A stretch of 64,000 nucleotides of DNA. Origin: CAYGDP01 sp964348665. GTDB lineage: Bacteria; Verrucomicrobiota; Verrucomicrobiia; Palsa-1439; CAYGDP01. A program made the position numbers and the translations under genes. Of this stretch, positions 9,298-17,052 are shown in pieces. The stretch's first letter is position 1. Each line of letters begins with the position of its first letter. The stretch covers positions 124,001 to 188,000 of the forward strand of contig CAYGDP010000006.1 in the NCBI GenBank assembly GCA_964348665.1, read 5' to 3'. The notes under the pieces were generated by a model. That model did not search any database. It saw only the letters and a program-made list of their open reading frames with translations, and had not been told where the DNA came from.

Positions 9298-10662
9298 ATG
9301 AATCTGTTGCTCGGCATTATCATCGGTCTCAAGGAAATCTGGGCGCACAAGCTTCGCAGCCTGTTAACCACTCTTGGCGTCATCCTCGGTGTGGCCAGTC
9401 TGGTTTGCATGTTCGCGCTGGTCGCGGGATTGTTTTCGGAAACGGAAACGCTCCTGTTTCAAGTAGGTGGTCTGGAACGGGTGGATTTGCAAGATCGACC
9501 GTTGCGAAAAAAAGAAGAAGCAAAGGCGGGATTGTCGCCCGGACCGACGATGAACGATGCCTTGGCGCTGCGGCGTTGTCCGCTTGTGGCCGATGTCGCG
9601 CCAAAAGTCAATCTGGCGACCACGGGTTTTGCAACATTGACGTATCGCAATAAACAGGTGCGCCCGTGGATTTTAGAGGGCGTCACCCCAGCCGCGTTGC
9701 CGGTTCAACGGCATGAGATCGGCCTGGGACGTTTCATCACTGATCTTGACCTGGAACGGTTTCACAATGTTTGCGTTCTGGGCACGACGGTTGTCGAGGA
9801 ATTGTTTGGAAGCAGCAAAGCAGACGTAATCGGTCGAAGTGTTTTCGTAAACGGTCAATCGTTCACCATTGTTGGCCAGCTCAAATACTATGCCACGGCC
9901 AGCGCCGCGCAGCAGCGGAAACAACAGGAGGAGAAGAATCGTGCGAAGTCCGACAAGGACAAGGCCAAGGATGATGAGGAGAATGCCGAACGCCGCCGGA
10001 ACGGCGAAGAAGGTGGCGAAGGCGAGAATTGGTATGAATGGAAAAATAATGTGGTTTTCATCCCGCTCACAACCGCGCGCTATAAGTTCGCCGATGCAAA
10101 CGGGCCGTTGCGCATTAACGGCATGAGCCTGCACATCGCCGATGTGACCCGGCTCGACGACGCCGTGCAACAGGGAAAGAACGTCTTACTGATGACTCAT
10201 CGTGGCGTGGAAGATTTTCAGCTGGTCACCCAACGCGAATGGTCGAGTGGGATTGCGAAGTGGCGCGCGGGTTTCAATTTGGGAGGAAGCTTGATCGCGA
10301 GCATTTCCTTGATCGTCGGCGGCATCGGCATCATGAACATCATGCTGGCCAGCATTCACGAGCGGGTGCGCGAGTTTGGCATTCGCAAAGCCATCGGAGC
10401 GAAACCGCGCGATATTTTTCTTCAAGTGCTGGCCGAAGGCGCGGTATTATCCGGGTTCGGCGGCATGATCGGCATCGCGCTGGCCGTCTCGATCATGGAA
10501 GCCGTGCATCGGTTCGTCCCCGCCAGCTTCGCGCCCGTGGTGCAATTGCATTCGGTTCTGATCGCGTTCGGGTTTTCCGTGGCCGTCGGATTGTTTGCGG
10601 GCTTTTTTCCCGCGATCAAAGCGGCGCGCTTGAACCCGATCGACGCCCTTCGATATGAATAA
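9298..10662 (+). CDS. MacB/FtsX-like ABC permease
   Basis: Inner-membrane permease of the adaptor/ATPase set upstream. The N-terminal membrane helix (about residues 15-45) is followed by a large periplasmic domain, then three C-terminal helices in FtsX arrangement (ASISLIVGGIGIMNIMLASI onward). The GIMNIMLASIHERVREFGIRKAIGA stretch is characteristic. An unusual hydrophilic, Lys/Glu/Arg-rich insertion of about 45 residues (about 201-245, including KSDKDKAKDDEENAERRR) sits in the periplasmic domain. The 3' end overlaps the next gene by 8 bases. Confidence 0.93.
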   Translation: MNLLLGIIIGLKEIWAHKLRSLLTTLGVILGVASLVCMFALVAGLFSETETLLFQVGGLERVDLQDRPLRKKEEAKAGLSPGPTMNDALALRRCPLVADVAPKVNLATTGFATLTYRNKQVRPWILEGVTPAALPVQRHEIGLGRFITDLDLERFHNVCVLGTTVVEELFGSSKADVIGRSVFVNGQSFTIVGQLKYYATASAAQQRKQQEEKNRAKSDKDKAKDDEENAERRRNGEEGGEGENWYEWKNNVVFIPLTTARYKFADANGPLRINGMSLHIADVTRLDDAVQQGKNVLLMTHRGVEDFQLVTQREWSSGIAKWRAGFNLGGSLIASISLIVGGIGIMNIMLASIHERVREFGIRKAIGAKPRDIFLQVLAEGAVLSGFGGMIGIALAVSIMEAVHRFVPASFAPVVQLHSVLIAFGFSVAVGLFAGFFPAIKAARLNPIDALRYE

Positions 10663-11626
10663 CGAAACCGAAAAAAACGATGTTGTCATTCAGGCAGATG
10701 GATTGACGAAACGATTCGGCGAGTTTACCGCCGTCGACCGCGTCAGTTTTCAGGTGCGCCGAGGCGATATTTTCGGATTCCTCGGCCCTAATGGCTCGGG
10801 AAAATCCACCGTCATCCGGATGCTCTGCGGACTGCTGGCGCCCTCGCAAGGCCGCGGGACCATCCTCGGACACGATGTCGAGCGCGAGTCCGACGTCATC
10901 AAACCTCTGATTGGCTATATGTCGCAACGATTCAGCCTTTACGAGGAATTGAGCGCCGACGAAAATCTCCGTTTCCACGCCAAACTCTATGGACTCAACG
11001 CGCGCGCCGTCAACGAGCGGCGGGACTCGATCGTGGGTTTATTGCATCTGGCTCCGCATTTGGGGAAACGCGCGGCCACGTTGAGCGGCGGCTGGAAACA
11101 GCGGCTCGCGTTGGGGTGCGCGCTGATGCACGAACCGCAGGTGCTTTTTCTCGATGAACCGACCGCCGGCATTGATCCGGTGGCGCGGCGCGAACTGTGG
11201 GATTTGCTCTTTGAGTTTTCCAGTCGGGGGATGACGTTGTTTGTCACCACGCATTACATTGATGAAGCCGAGCGTTGTAGTCACGTGGGTTACATTCACT
11301 ACGCCAAGCTGATGCTATGGGGTACCCCGGATGAATTGAAAACCCGCCCCGAGGTCAACCGACCTGATTCGCGCCGCGTCGAAATCACTTGCGATCAGGT
11401 GACAATCGGCTTGCAGGCGGTTCGGCAGGTTGGTGGAGTGCTGAATGCGACGGTGTTCGGCCAATCCATTCATTTGCATGTGACCAAGTCCCTGTCGGAC
11501 GACGATCTGCGCGCGGCGCTACAACGCGTTGGGATTACGCATGCGGATGTTCGTGAAATTCCTCCTTCGCTGGAAGACGTCTTCGTCGTCGCCACTTCAC
11601 CATCCGAGGGAGGCGAACCGTCATGA
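10655..11626 (+). CDS. ABC-2 type exporter ATPase
   Basis: ATPase of a drug/lipid-type ABC-2 exporter resembling YbhF half-domains. Walker A (GPNGSGKST), a signature variant LSGGWKQRLALG and Walker B (VLFLDEPTAGIDP) are clear, with a long C-terminal regulatory extension (323 residues). The signature with Trp after LSGG is within the variation of this subfamily. It overlaps the MacB-like gene upstream by 8 bases and the ABC-2 permease downstream by 4 bases, so all six genes from 7429 probably form one transcript. Confidence 0.93.
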   Translation: MNNETEKNDVVIQADGLTKRFGEFTAVDRVSFQVRRGDIFGFLGPNGSGKSTVIRMLCGLLAPSQGRGTILGHDVERESDVIKPLIGYMSQRFSLYEELSADENLRFHAKLYGLNARAVNERRDSIVGLLHLAPHLGKRAATLSGGWKQRLALGCALMHEPQVLFLDEPTAGIDPVARRELWDLLFEFSSRGMTLFVTTHYIDEAERCSHVGYIHYAKLMLWGTPDELKTRPEVNRPDSRRVEITCDQVTIGLQAVRQVGGVLNATVFGQSIHLHVTKSLSDDDLRAALQRVGITHADVREIPPSLEDVFVVATSPSEGGEPS

Positions 11627-12744
11627 ATGGCCCTTTTCGTGGTTTTGGCGCGATCCTTTATAAAGAGTTCATCACGATCCTGCGGGATCGCACGACGCTG
11701 TTTTTCATGTTGTTTCCGCCGATCATCCAAATCATCGCGTTTGGTTTCGCCATCGAAACGGACGTGCGACACATCTCCATGGCGGTTTTTGACGAAAGCC
11801 GCACGCAGGAAAGCCGATTGCTCACGCAACGCTTCGTCAATACCCAAAACTTCAAGATCGTTCGTGATGTCAATTCGTTGGATGACCTTCTCACCGCGCT
11901 TCGCCGTGGCGAGGTCTATGTCGGATTGCATCTTCCCCCGAATTTCTCTCGCGAGTTGGCGGCCGGTCGCCCCACGCACGTGCAGGTTCTTGTGGACGGC
12001 TCGAATAACACGATTGCCAGCAGCGCGGTGCAAACGGCGATGGGACTGTCGTTGCGGGAATCGTTGGAGCGCGCCCGAGCCGAAGGCAGGCTCGAACACC
12101 TGGCTGTCGAGGTGCGTCCGCGTGTTCTTTACAATCCGGACATGCGCACGGCGGCATTTTTTGTGCCGGGCGTCATTGGCATCGCCATTCAGATCGCCAC
12201 GGTATTTGCCACCGCGATGTCCATGGTGCGCGAGCGCGAACGAGGCACATTGGAACAATTGCTTGTCAGCCCGCTTTCGAAATGGGGATTGCTACTGGGG
12301 AAAGTCATTCCCTACTGGGCGATTGCCTTTGCGCTCTCCGCCATGTTGATTTTGGTGATGCGCTGGATTTTTTTCGTTCCGATTCATGGGAGTGTTGTGG
12401 CGCTCTTCGCCATGATTGCCATTTATCAATTCACGTTGTTGAGCCTCGGCCTCCTGGTAGGCACACGCGCCGAAAACCAAATGCAGGCGCTCCAACAATC
12501 GCTGACATTTTTGCTGCCGAGTGTTTTCTTCAGCGGCTTCATCTTCCTGCGGGAAGCGATGCCGTGGATTTTCTACGCCATCAGCACTGTCCTGCCCGCA
12601 ACCTACTTCATCAATATGGTGCGCGCCATCATCTTGCGCGGCGCGACATTTGCGGATTTCTGGCAGGATGCATTGATTCTTGCCGTCATCGGGGGGATCC
12701 TCTTTGTTTGGGCAGCCGCCCGGTTTCAAAAACGGCTCGATTAG
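11623..12744 (+). CDS. ABC-2 type exporter permease
   Basis: Inner-membrane permease paired with the preceding ATPase. One membrane helix lies near residues 25-45 (FFMLFPPIIQIIAFGFAI). An extracytoplasmic domain runs to about residue 170, and five further helices end with ILAVIGGILFVWAA. The SMVRERERGTLEQLLVSPL stretch is characteristic of YbhR/YhhJ-type permeases. The start overlaps the ATPase stop (ATGA). The usual HlyD-type adaptor for such exporters is not adjacent on this strand; a candidate is at 13751-14737 on the other strand. Confidence 0.92.
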   Translation: MNGPFRGFGAILYKEFITILRDRTTLFFMLFPPIIQIIAFGFAIETDVRHISMAVFDESRTQESRLLTQRFVNTQNFKIVRDVNSLDDLLTALRRGEVYVGLHLPPNFSRELAAGRPTHVQVLVDGSNNTIASSAVQTAMGLSLRESLERARAEGRLEHLAVEVRPRVLYNPDMRTAAFFVPGVIGIAIQIATVFATAMSMVRERERGTLEQLLVSPLSKWGLLLGKVIPYWAIAFALSAMLILVMRWIFFVPIHGSVVALFAMIAIYQFTLLSLGLLVGTRAENQMQALQQSLTFLLPSVFFSGFIFLREAMPWIFYAISTVLPATYFINMVRAIILRGATFADFWQDALILAVIGGILFVWAAARFQKRLD

Positions 12745-12871
12745 TTTCCGATGCAGGTTTTTGGCGATACCCTGCGGCATCCGATATCTCCTGCTATTGT
12801 AGTTGCCACCAAGCATAATCACCTGCCGCGTGTAAACACGTCACCCGGTCAAGATACTCCATTATCTACTA

Positions 12872-13723
12872 CTATTTGGTTTGCTGTGTTGGCTGCGAAG
12901 ACTTATTGGTTACCCAGCGGATTCCTTCAAGAATATGTTGGCGCGCGAATGGCGTATTGAGCGAGCGAAGGTCATGACCGAACTCCGTATAGAAGAAGCG
13001 TCCGCCTGTCTCTGGTTCAGACGTCCACGCGATCGGATGATCCTTACCCATGGGCTTGCCGCCACGCGTCTTGAACCAGTCGCGAACCGGCTTATAGGTT
13101 GTCTCGTCCACTCGCAGGAGTACATGGAAACCAGGTAGGCCAGTGACGGAGCGGTCGTGATTGGTCCAGTCGGCTTCGTACCAGAACTCTGCCGGTTGGC
13201 CTTTTACAGAAGGATGGTCTGTTGCCGCAGGATCGATCATGATTTTTGCCTTGGTGAAATCGGAATCGCTGTTAAAATCACAGCCACCGAGCTGATTTAG
13301 CCACGGCCACTTTGTCTGATTCACAAGCGCCCCATGCATGCCTACGATGCCTTTCTTGCCCTTGGTAAACCATTCCTCCACCGCCTTGCGCTGCTCCTCG
13401 GGTAATACTTTGTCGAGTTCGTTGGCGTTGTTGAGAATGAGCACGTCGTAGCGACTTAGTTCGGCGGGTCGCATATCTTGCCAATGCTCGGTAACGTCCA
13501 CATCCATTCCATTTTCGTGCCCGAGTAGCACAAGCCAACGGTTGATCGCCGGGATATCGCGATGCCGGTAATAGCCGGTATTGGAATAGACGAGCGCCTT
13601 GGGGCCGGCACCTTTCGTCCCTGCATTGCTTGGGTCATGTCCGAATGCGATCGCGTCAAGCAACAACACTAATGTGATAAGATAAAGGATAGTTTTCATG
13701 ATTGTCCGATTGTTGGGTTTCAT
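12872..13723 (-). CDS. Secreted ThuA-domain protein
   Basis: ThuA (trehalose-utilisation, class I glutamine-amidotransferase fold) protein. A signal peptide (KTILYLITLVLLLDAIAFG) begins at an internal ATG at 13699, which may be the true start. The ThuA core runs from KALVYSNTGYYRHRDIPAIN to RWVTNK, including GIVGMHGALVN. PVC bacteria carry many such proteins, usually near sugar-degradation genes, but their biochemical role is poorly known. It is divergent from the ABC exporter genes and lies 27 bases downstream of the adaptor at 13751, so it may share its transcript. Confidence 0.85.
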   Translation of the reverse strand: MKPNNRTIMKTILYLITLVLLLDAIAFGHDPSNAGTKGAGPKALVYSNTGYYRHRDIPAINRWLVLLGHENGMDVDVTEHWQDMRPAELSRYDVLILNNANELDKVLPEEQRKAVEEWFTKGKKGIVGMHGALVNQTKWPWLNQLGGCDFNSDSDFTKAKIMIDPAATDHPSVKGQPAEFWYEADWTNHDRSVTGLPGFHVLLRVDETTYKPVRDWFKTRGGKPMGKDHPIAWTSEPETGGRFFYTEFGHDLRSLNTPFARQHILEGIRWVTNKSSQPTQQTK

Positions 13724-13750
13724 TACCTCGCTTGAAGTAAATAAACAATG

Positions 13751-14737
13751 TTACCGATTGCGGGTTCGCACTTTGGGGAACTCAACTTTTGCGGTCATGC
13801 CGGCGCGCAGCCTAGGGTCAGCTTCAGCAAACTGAATCTTCACCGCAAATAGCTGGCGACCGCGTTCTTCGTCGGTTTGCACGTTGCGTGGCGTAAACTC
13901 CGCCCTGCGCGCTACGTGCACTACTTTTCCTTGGAACACTTTTTCCGGAAACGCATCGGTGCGCAGTTCAGGCTCGTCTCCAAGTGAAATGTGACCCAGC
14001 CAATCTTCGCGCACGTAAACGCGCACCCAGAGATTTCCCTCCAGAAGTAGCGTCGCCACCGGACGATTCGGGGCGATAATGTCGCCGACTTTCACATGCA
14101 AAATCTCCAGGGTTGAGTCCGCCGGCGCGACAACTCGCGACTCGGCAACCAGCGTCTCGATTTCCATCAGACGTGCCTTGAGTTGTTTCAATTCCGAGCG
14201 CGCCTGGTCGAGTTTCTCCGCGCGTGTACCTTCTTTGAGGCGATTGTATTGCTGTTCGGCAGCAGACGATTGGGCTTCCAATGCATCGAGTCGTTTTGTG
14301 TCCCGGTCGAGGTCTTCTGTACTGGCGACTTTTGATTCGAAAAGTTCTTTCGTTCGCACCAGATTCTTGCGCGCTAGATCCGCGCTGGCTTTGGCCGATT
14401 CCCAACTTTGTCGCGCTTGCTCGATCTCTCTCGGCAAGGGGCCGTGCTCCCACTCGGCGACTTGCGCTTCGGCGCTGGCGACGGCTGCCGCGGCAGCATC
14501 CCGTCGCGCTTTGATTTCCGCGTCGTCAAAATCCACAATGGACGTGGATTTTTTCAGCGAGGCTCCTTCCTGGGCGTGGACGGCAACAACGCGCCCGCCG
14601 AGTTTCGAGCCGACGTGAGTTTCGTCAGCCTCGATGGTACCGCTGACCACATCGCTCGGTCGCGCGCGCGCGACACTATACCAAACGGCGGCGACAAGAA
14701 GAGCAACAAGAAGAAGCATGCTGGCAGTCCGATTCAT
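13751..14737 (-). CDS. HlyD-family membrane-fusion adaptor
   Basis: Membrane-anchored adaptor, 328 residues. An uncleaved-looking N-terminal helix (MLLLVALLVAAVWYSVA) is followed by a lipoyl half (GTIEADETHVGSKLGGRVVAVHAQEG), a long coiled coil (about residues 70-180) and a beta-barrel. It most resembles YbhG-type adaptors that work with ABC-2 exporters such as the pair at 10655-12744, which lies convergently about 1 kb away. That functional pairing is inferred from type and proximity only. Confidence 0.88.
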   Translation of the reverse strand: MNRTASMLLLVALLVAAVWYSVARARPSDVVSGTIEADETHVGSKLGGRVVAVHAQEGASLKKSTSIVDFDDAEIKARRDAAAAAVASAEAQVAEWEHGPLPREIEQARQSWESAKASADLARKNLVRTKELFESKVASTEDLDRDTKRLDALEAQSSAAEQQYNRLKEGTRAEKLDQARSELKQLKARLMEIETLVAESRVVAPADSTLEILHVKVGDIIAPNRPVATLLLEGNLWVRVYVREDWLGHISLGDEPELRTDAFPEKVFQGKVVHVARRAEFTPRNVQTDEERGRQLFAVKIQFAEADPRLRAGMTAKVEFPKVRTRNR

Positions 14738-14817
14738 CGAGGGTCGAAGTTAGCACAAGCGACGCGCCTTGGGAAAGCACGAACGCGGCTACCTGGTCTG
14801 GTGACTATTCCAGGCTG

Positions 14818-17052
14818 TTAGCGCAAGTTCCGGTTTCGTCGCCAGATCCATTCGTAGGCTAGGAATCCGAGGAAGAGAATGAGTGGGAGCGGGTTATCCC
14901 AGAGTCGTACGTCGTAGGGTTGTTGGACATCGCGCGAGGTGTCCTTGAGTTCCTTCGGAATTTCGCGCGCATCGCCGATCTCGTAAAACTTTCCGCCGGT
15001 GGCGGCGGCGATGTTTTGGAGAAGCTCGTCGTTGCGACTGGTATCGAGAAACTCGCGCGATTCGCCGCTGATTTCAAAGCTGCGTTTGTCCGCGCCGAAG
15101 TTGGCTCCTTTGCGCGCGGCGGTGGCGTTGAGATTAAAAACGCCTTTGGCGCGCGGTTGGAACGTGGCTTCATACCGGCCATCGGCGGCTTGCGTTTTTT
15201 TCATTACCAGCTCGAACGTCTTGGAATCGGGCGCGCTGACGACAATCGTCACGGTGGCATCGTTGAGCGGGTTCGCTTTTTCGTCGGTGACCATCGCGCG
15301 AATCTCCACGGGTTCGCCGGCGACAAATTCGTCTTTGTTGGTGGAAAGCACGAGGCGTTTTTTGGTTTGTTCATCGGCGGCGCTGGGCAGAAGGGCGCGG
15401 ATGGTTTGTCCCCAGAATTTCTGGTGCAGTCGCGCCTGACGGGAGACTGGATTGACGACCCAGCCGTAGGTGGTATCGGCCATGATGGCCATGCTTTTGC
15501 CCTGGCCATATTTTTGGAGGACAACGACTGGGGCGGGGGGTTGACGTTTTGCGTTGACGGCGAGCACGGTGGCGCCGGGTTTCGGCGCGCCGACGACGGT
15601 CAGGCCGGAGAGGCCGCCGAATTTTTGCCATAATTCGAGAGATTTGAGCGGATTCGGATCCACCTGCAGAATCGGGCTGGCCTGCCCTTCGGGAGTCAAT
15701 TGCAACGCGAATCCCAGCTCGATCTGGCCGCTGGGCGCGAGGGCTACGGGCAAAACTTTCTCGATGGGCGTGCCCGCATACCCGCCGGCGCCAAAACTGT
15801 CGTACCCGCCCAGCATCATGAACCCGCCGCCCTTGTCCACGTAATCGGCGACGGCTTGCAATTGGTTTGGCGTGAAATGTTTGCGGCCAATATCACCAAA
15901 GATGACCACATCGAACAATTTCATCTCGCCAGCGCTGGAGGGGATCCCTCCGGCGAATCCCGGCGGCGGCTGGCCTTGCATGTAAAGTTTGTCTTCGGCG
16001 CTCCGGGTGAGGGAATAGACGTTGACGTTCTGGTCATCTTCCAGTGTCCGCCGGAGATATTTGAATTCCGGCCGCAGTTTTCCATCCACCAATAGCACCT
16101 GGATCTTTTTGTCGGTGACGATCAGCTTGAAATTCTTCGCGTTGTTTTCGATGACGACTTCGTTTGGCACGGTCGAAGCCTGCACCGTGTAAAAAAACGT
16201 CCCGACCTCTTGCGGTCGCAGCTCAAAATGCGCTCGCGCTTCTTTGCCGGCCTTGATTTCGACCGTCTCGTTCTTGACCATGTCCTTGCCGAGTTTCAGC
16301 TCGATTTTTTCGACCACGTTTTCGACGCCGCTCGCGCCGAGGACGACCTCGACGGGGACGACGCTATTGAGAATGGCGTTTTCGGTGACGGTGACGCGCT
16401 TGATGAAAATGTCGGGGCGCACCTGGGTTTTGGTTGAGCCGACGCCAACGGTAAACACAGGCCAACCGAAACTGCCCGCCACGGAAACGGCGTCTTTATC
16501 GCCAAGATCGCGTCCATCGGTGAACATCACGACGCCGGAAACCGGTTGACCGCGCAGACTGCCGAGCGCGTCGCGGACGGATTGACCGAGCAACGTATCG
16601 TCTTCGAGTTTGAGGTCTTTCGCGGCGGTCGGCGCTTCTTTGAATGAGGTGAGTGATTTGCCGAACGTGAACAATCGCAAGTCGCGTTTCTCCTGCAACT
16701 GCGCCAGCAAACTCTCCTTGTCTTTCTCCGAGCCGATATTTTCGATCACTAGCTCCAGTCGCATCTTGCCGCCCGGGCCGTCCTTCACGGACATGCTTTC
16801 CGAAACATCCACCAAAACCGCCACGACGGAATCCTGGTGCCGCGAGCGTTTACCGACCAGCGTTGGTTGCAGCATCAGCATCCACACCACCGCCACTGCG
16901 CCGAGACGAAACCCGAGCATGGAGAAGAGCGAGCGTTGCGACATCACGTTGCTGCGCACCATCCAATACGTCCAGCCGCAAAACGTCGCCACCGCCAGCG
17001 CCGCCAGCGTTACCAACCACGGGTTCCAGTCCGAACCGAATTGAAAACTCAT
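14818..17052 (-). CDS. Membrane VWA protein with amidotransferase-like fold
   Basis: Large membrane protein, 744 residues. Two N-terminal membrane segments (about 12-32 and 42-62) precede a von Willebrand A domain with a metal-site motif (VDVSESMSV). A glutamine-amidotransferase-like region lies in the middle (VVIFGDIGRKHFTPNQLQAV onward), then a beta-rich part, and a final membrane helix (LPLILFLGFLAYEWIW) with a short basic tail. Proteins of this layout are common in PVC bacteria; their role is unknown, possibly envelope protein assembly. The start overlaps the stop of the BatA-like gene upstream by four bases, so the two form an operon. Confidence 0.85.
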   Translation of the reverse strand: MSFQFGSDWNPWLVTLAALAVATFCGWTYWMVRSNVMSQRSLFSMLGFRLGAVAVVWMLMLQPTLVGKRSRHQDSVVAVLVDVSESMSVKDGPGGKMRLELVIENIGSEKDKESLLAQLQEKRDLRLFTFGKSLTSFKEAPTAAKDLKLEDDTLLGQSVRDALGSLRGQPVSGVVMFTDGRDLGDKDAVSVAGSFGWPVFTVGVGSTKTQVRPDIFIKRVTVTENAILNSVVPVEVVLGASGVENVVEKIELKLGKDMVKNETVEIKAGKEARAHFELRPQEVGTFFYTVQASTVPNEVVIENNAKNFKLIVTDKKIQVLLVDGKLRPEFKYLRRTLEDDQNVNVYSLTRSAEDKLYMQGQPPPGFAGGIPSSAGEMKLFDVVIFGDIGRKHFTPNQLQAVADYVDKGGGFMMLGGYDSFGAGGYAGTPIEKVLPVALAPSGQIELGFALQLTPEGQASPILQVDPNPLKSLELWQKFGGLSGLTVVGAPKPGATVLAVNAKRQPPAPVVVLQKYGQGKSMAIMADTTYGWVVNPVSRQARLHQKFWGQTIRALLPSAADEQTKKRLVLSTNKDEFVAGEPVEIRAMVTDEKANPLNDATVTIVVSAPDSKTFELVMKKTQAADGRYEATFQPRAKGVFNLNATAARKGANFGADKRSFEISGESREFLDTSRNDELLQNIAAATGGKFYEIGDAREIPKELKDTSRDVQQPYDVRLWDNPLPLILFLGFLAYEWIWRRNRNLR

